From assembly GCA_905221605.1 (NCBI GenBank), contig CAJNDS010002413.1, positions 948,641-1,012,640 of the forward strand: 64,000 nt of DNA, read 5' to 3'. A program made the translations under genes and the position numbers. The notes beneath the pieces were generated by a model. That model was not told the DNA's origin and did no database searches. It saw only the letters and a program-made list of their open reading frames with translations. This stretch comes from Symbiodinium natans. Its lineage: Eukaryota; Sar; Dinophyceae; Suessiales; Symbiodiniaceae. This document shows positions 57,001-63,000 of this stretch, piece after piece. Every line of letters starts with the position of its first letter. Position 1 is the stretch's first letter.

Positions 57001-60000
57001 TAGGGGTTCAGGGTTCAGGGTTTCGGGTTTAGGGTTGAGGGTTGAGGGTTTGGGGTTTAGGGTTTGTTGTTTCGGGGTTTAGGGTTTAGATTCCAGGGTT
57101 CAGGGGTTTAGCCCTAAGTCCTTTTCGGCTTTGCGGGTCAAGGCTTTTGGCTTGGAAGGGTTTAGGGTTTAGGGTTTAGGGTTTAGGGTTTAGGGTTTAG
57201 GGTTTAGGGTGGAAGGAGGTCTCAGCACTCGGCTCCGGAAAGCTGAGGATTCTTCGCGGGCTACGTGTCCTCGCGCCTGTACAAGGCCGGACTCAGGGAT
57301 CCGGTGCTGCGTGATGCTTGGGGGCTTTATGGGGTTTAGGGTTTGTTTAGGGTTTTGGGTTTAGGGTTCAGGGAACGGAATGGAGTTTAGGGTTTAGGGT
57401 TTAGGGGTTAGGCTTCTAGAGGTGGACATCGCACACAGACATCAAAAAGCACCAAAACCTTGTGGTCATCAAACATTGTAAGCGAAGGGTCGCTACATGG
57501 TCCCTTGACATAGTCCCGTTTTTCAAGGGTATTTAAGGGGTATGTAAGGGGTCCCCATTTCAGGGCCCATATGAAGAGGCCATGTAACTTCCCTTCAGAT
57601 GTAAGGTCGCTGTCGCATAGGCTTTAAAGGTTGCCGCTGGTCTCCATAGTATGGAGACAGTCGAACCGTATGATACGGTTCGACTCGACGTCGAGGCATC
57701 GGGATGCTAACCTTCTAAGCCCTGTAAATTCTACATCCCTACGCCCTAAGCCTTACACCCCTAAAACCTAAACTCCCAGAACCCCAAGCACTGAACCTTA
57801 CAGCTCGTAGGCTTAGGGTTTAGGGTTTAGGGTTTAGGGTTTAGGGTTTAGGGTTTAGGGTTTAGGGTTCAGGGTTCAGGGTTTAGGGTTTAGGGTTTAG
57901 GGTTTAGTGGTTTAGCGGTTTGGGGGTTTAGGGGTTTAGGGGTTTAGGGGTTTAGGGGTTCAGGGGTTTAGGGGTTTAGGGGTTTAGGGGTTTAGGGTTT
58001 AAACGGGGTCCCCTTACCCGAAGAGCTCCCCGCATCCCCGTTATCAAGCCCCAGGTCCTGCTGTGCCGCCGCACCTTGAAACCTGCAAACCCCACAGGGT
58101 TTAGGGTTTAGGGTTTAGGGTTTAGGGTTTAGGGCTTAGGGCTTAGGGCTTAGGGCTTAGGGCTTAGGGTCAGGGTTTAGGGTTCAGGGTTATTTAGGGT
58201 TTAGGGTTTACGGTTTAGGGTTTAGGGTGCAGCCCCCGCACTGTAGCGACTCAAAAGAACACCGAAGCCTTAACGCCTTAAAAGCACAAGCCTAACCCCA
58301 CATTCTCCGCGCCCTAAACCCGCAACCCTCAACCCTCAACCCTACATCCTAGAAACCTGAACCCATCCAGTTCAGCCCCCCGCCGCGCCAGACTTTCAAT
58401 GGTGCAGATTGGAAGCAGATGACTTTGCTGACCGCCTTCCTGCCTTTTGCCTCAAACATGCGGGCAGCAGGGATCCCTGAACCCCTCTAAACTGGTTTAG
58501 GGTTTAGGTGCTATAAACCCTGAACCCTAAACGGCACAGGTTTTGAGCAAGCTTGGTGAGAGCGAGCTTCCACACGTGATTGAGCCTGCTTAAGCCACGC
58601 TTCTCAAGTATGGCAGGCTAGATCTTTATTCCAGAAACTCCGGTTTAGGGTTTAGGATTTGGGGTGTCGAAACCCCGAAACCCTGCAGTTTGTGGAATTA
58701 TTGCATGGTTCAGTTCTGGTTTCGGTGATCCTTGGATGACTTCCTTCAAGGAATTCGCTGGAAAGCTTGATGCGATCCTGCTTGAACTTATGCCTAGTCA
58801 ACAGGCTTTCACTCAGCCTGCGTAGATTTTCTATTCCTGCGCTCAATACACCCCTAAACCCTAAATCCTAAACCCTAAACCCTAAACCCTAAACCCTAAA
58901 CCCTAAACCCAGTATGGGTACTACAGCCTGAACCTCACATGGGGTGAAGGTGTCAGGTAGGGTGGATGGGTGTCAAGAGTCTCTGGCTATTCAAGGCATC
59001 AAGGTATTCAGGGTCAAGGCGTTTAGGGTTGAAGCTTGTAAAGGCTGGTAGGGTTAAAGGGTTTAGGGTTTAGGGTTTAGGGTTTAGGGTTTAGGGTTTA
59101 GGTTACAGCTATGGGCTTCAGGGTGTCTGTGAAGGGCTTACTGGGGCTCGTCCAGGCACTAAGCAACCCTAAACCCCAAACCCCAAACCCCAAACCCTAA
59201 ACCCCAAACCCCAAACCCCAAACCCCAAACCCTAAACCCTAACCCTAAACCCTAAACCCTAAACCCTAAACCCTTTTCAGGGTTCTGGGCCTCGTGTTTA
59301 GGATGGCTCCAGGGCTTAGGCTCCCCAACCCGAGATGTTGCAATGGTCGTCTCCACCATCCTTCGGGGGGCCCCACTGATCCCCTTAAAAGGGCTTAGGG
59401 TTTATGGAAAATGTATAGGGTTTGGGTTCCAACAACGTTTTGACCTCTTCTTTTTTTGGGAACTATTTTTTGTTTTTTTTTGTGCGGGGGGTGGGGGGAG
59501 GTCTAGTGGGGAGGGGTGGGGGGGGGGGGGCATGAGGGGGTGAGCTGGGCGGGAGGGAATCAGGCTCTGGGGCGCAAAGCCTGAGGCCTAAGTAAATTGA
59601 GCATCTGGCCTCCCAGAGGTATGTTGGTGTTTTAAAAAGCTTAAACGCAGCTGGTCAGCTGTTCAGACAAATATCTTGCGAAATTCAGAATGATACCACA
59701 TACAATTTCTATTTATTTTGTCTTGAGGGTTTAGGGTTTAGGGTTAGGGAAATGAACCCCTAAAAGGGGTCACATTGTTCATGGAGTTTTCGTCGTCTAG
59801 GGTATATGACCCCCAATTGTTTGGGGTTCGTTTGGTTTCGGGGGATGTTGGCTGTGTTGTCCAGTGTGACGCTGACAGCCGAAAAGGTTCCCCGGCGTGC
59901 TTTTCCAAGCCTACACCCTAAACCCTAAACCCTAAACCCTAAACCCTAAACCCTAAACCCTAAACCCTAAACCCTAAACCCTAAACCCTAAACCCTAAAC

Positions 60001-63000
60001 CCTAAACCCTCAGCCTTGCTGCCGAAAAGGTTTCCCGGCGTGTTTTTCGCGATCTTCTTCGTGCTGAACTTGCCCCCATCTCAGAGAAACCAGACCTTGC
60101 TGAAGGGTTTCGGGTTTAGGGTTTAGGGTTTAGGATTTAGGGTTTAGGGTTTAGGGTTTAGCATTTGGGGTTTAGGGTGTAGGGTGTAGGGTTTAGGGTT
60201 TAGGGTTTAGGGTCTTTACCCACAGTTTTCATGGGTGATGCTTACAAATTAAGGGGCAGCTACTACTAATTTGTAGATAAGAACCGAGTCCCTGGTATCA
60301 ACTGGGCTCGAGGGTGCCTTCCCAGTTTTTAGGTTTTAGGGTTTCAGGGTTTAGGGTTCAGGGGTGGAGGGCCTTCGTTAGAGATTCATAGAGTTTAGGG
60401 TTCATGAGCAGATGTAAGTAAGCCCCCTCACTAAGGCCATGGCCGAGACAGTGGGCCTAGGTTTACCACCATATCAACTCTAAACGCCCTCAATCCTAAA
60501 CCCTAACCCTAACCCGCCACCCTCCCCCCCAGCCCCCACCCACCCCACTGTCCACAGCATCCTAAACCCTAAGCCCTAAACTCTCGGCTCTAAACCCTAC
60601 ACTCCACCTTGAGCCCTAAACCCTAAAGCCCAAACCCTAAACCCTAAACCCGAGCCCCATGCACCCCAGACCATCCCCCAAAAACCCCCGTGAACCCTTG
60701 AACCCTAAAACCCAAACCCTAAACCCCACACCCTGAACCCCAAACCCTAAGCTCAGCCCTAAGGCTGATCTGGGGTCAGAAGTCTTCGGGCGCGGTTCCC
60801 TTCACTACGATGTTCGCCATGCCCGGGGGCCCGGCTGAGGACTTTGGGGTTGGGGGGATGAAGGGTTTGGGGTTTAGGGTTTAGGGTTTAGAGTTTAGGG
60901 TTTAGGGTTTAGGGTTTGGGGTTTAGGGTTTAGGGTATAGGGTTTAGAGTTTGGGGTTTAGGGTTTAGGGTTTGGGGTTTTGGGGTTTTGGGTGTGGGGT
61001 TTGGGGTTGGGGTTTAGGGGTTTCGTTTTGGGGTTACTGAGTGCAGCTGTTGCTTATGTCTCGGCGAGGCTGTCTCGGGTCAGGACTTTGGTTTATGCCT
61101 GTCACCTACATCCAAGCCCCAAATCCCAAGAAATGAGCACAGGCACCCCTAAATCAAACAAGCCCAAGATCCCAGACCCTAAAACCCCCAAAGCCAAAAA
61201 CCTAAAACACTAAAGCCAAAAACCGGAAAAGCCTGACCCTAAACCCAAAACCCTAAACCCCTAAACCCAAAACCCTAAACCCCTAAACCCCTAAACCCCG
61301 AAACCCCTAAACACCCCTAAAAACCCCTAAAAACCCCTAAAAACCCCTAAACCCCCTAAACCCCTAAACCCCTAAACCCCTAAAAACCCCTAAACACCCC
61401 TAAAACCCCTAAAAACCCCTAAAAACCCCTAAACACCCCTAAAAACCCCTAAAAACCCCTAAAAACCCCTAAAAACCCCTAAAAACCCCTAAAAACCCCT
61501 AAAAACCCCCTAAAAACCCCTAAAAACCCCTAAACCCCTCAACCCCTAAAAACCCCTAAAAACCCCTAAACCCAAAGCCAAAAACCTACCCTAAACCCCT
61601 CCCCTAAACCCCTAAAAACCCCCTAAAACCCCCTAAAAACCCCTAAAAACCCCTAAAACCCCTAAACCCTAAATCCATCAGGCTCTGCCTTTGGTTTGGC
61701 GTTTCGGTGCCGCTCGTGTTTCTCGGCGCCTACTTCGGTTTCCGGAAGGCGGCCCTTCGCAGGGTCGGGGGTTTAGGGTTTAGGGTTTAGGGTTTAGGGT
61801 TTAGGGTTTAGGGTTTAGGGTTTAGGGTTTAGGGTTTAGGGTTTAGGGTTTAGGGTTTAGGGTTTAGGGTTTAGGGTTTAGGGTTTAGGGTTTAGGGTTT
61901 AGGGCTTGGAGGGGACCCTGAGCCTGAAACCCTGAACCTGAAGCCCTAAATCCTAATGGGTCTAGGGTTTTAGGGTTTAGGGTTTAGGGTTTTGCCCTAA
62001 ACCCTAAACCCTAAATCCTAAACCCTACTAAACCCTGGCAGCTTGAAGTCGATAATTCTTAGCCTTTGAAGCTGTGTCAACCCACGAGGCTCCATGCACC
62101 CGGAAGCGTCCCCCCCCCATCTGCCGCGCCTACAGCTCAGTAGGAACGTCCCGCCGCCCCGGGACGCCATCAAAGGGTTTATGGGTGGGGTTTAGGGTTT
62201 AGGGTTTGGGGTTTGGGGTTTAGGGTTTAGGGTTTAGGGTCTCAGGGTTTCAGGGTTTCAGTGTTTCAGGGTTTCAGGGTTTAGGTTTGTTAGGGTGGTG
62301 GGACGTTGGGGGGGAGGGGGGGATGGGGCGGGAGTTGGAAACCCGGATCCTCATCGAGAAGTAGCCTTGAGGTCTGCATGTGGTCAACTCCTTAAGACTA
62401 AACTTTGTTTAGGGTTTAGGGTTTAGGGTCTAGGGTTTAGGGTTTATAGGGTTCTTAAGGGAGGGGGGTTCAAGGGGGGTGGTATGTAACCCAAGGTTCC
62501 CTAATACTCCCTAAGGGTCCCCAAGCTTGCCTAAGGCTCCCTATAACAAACCCTGATCCCTCAACTGGGTTCTGGGTAAGGGTTTAGGGTTTAGGGTTTA
62601 GGGTTAAGGGTTTAGGGTTTAGGGTTTAGGGTTTAGGTTTTGGCTCAGAGTTTTGTGTATAGGGGTTAACGTACTATACTGCGGCTACTTGACTACCCCT
62701 GGAACACGTTTACTTCCTGCATGTCTATCCGTACCTTTGGTTTAAGGGTATGCAGGGCGGTTGTTAAACAAGTTGCCTAGGGGTTCAGGGTAGACCTTAC
62801 ACCCTTAACCCTAGACCGCCTTTGTTTTTAGGAGATCCGATGGTAAAAAGCATTATGTACTCTATCGCAACCCCCAACCCCCCCCCCCCCCCCCCCTCTC
62901 CCCCCTGCTCCCTGCACCCTACACCCAAAGACCACCCAAAGCGCCTGCGCCATGACAAGGAGCTGTCTTAAGATTTAAGAACCCCAAAAGGGCCCCCCTC

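Noticed and set aside
62150-62180. Island with [11 protein letters not shown] as a TM9SF exon
   Set aside because: It has an acceptor-like CTCAG, but exon 29 joins exon 30 in phase without it, giving the expected family sequence; including it breaks the motif.
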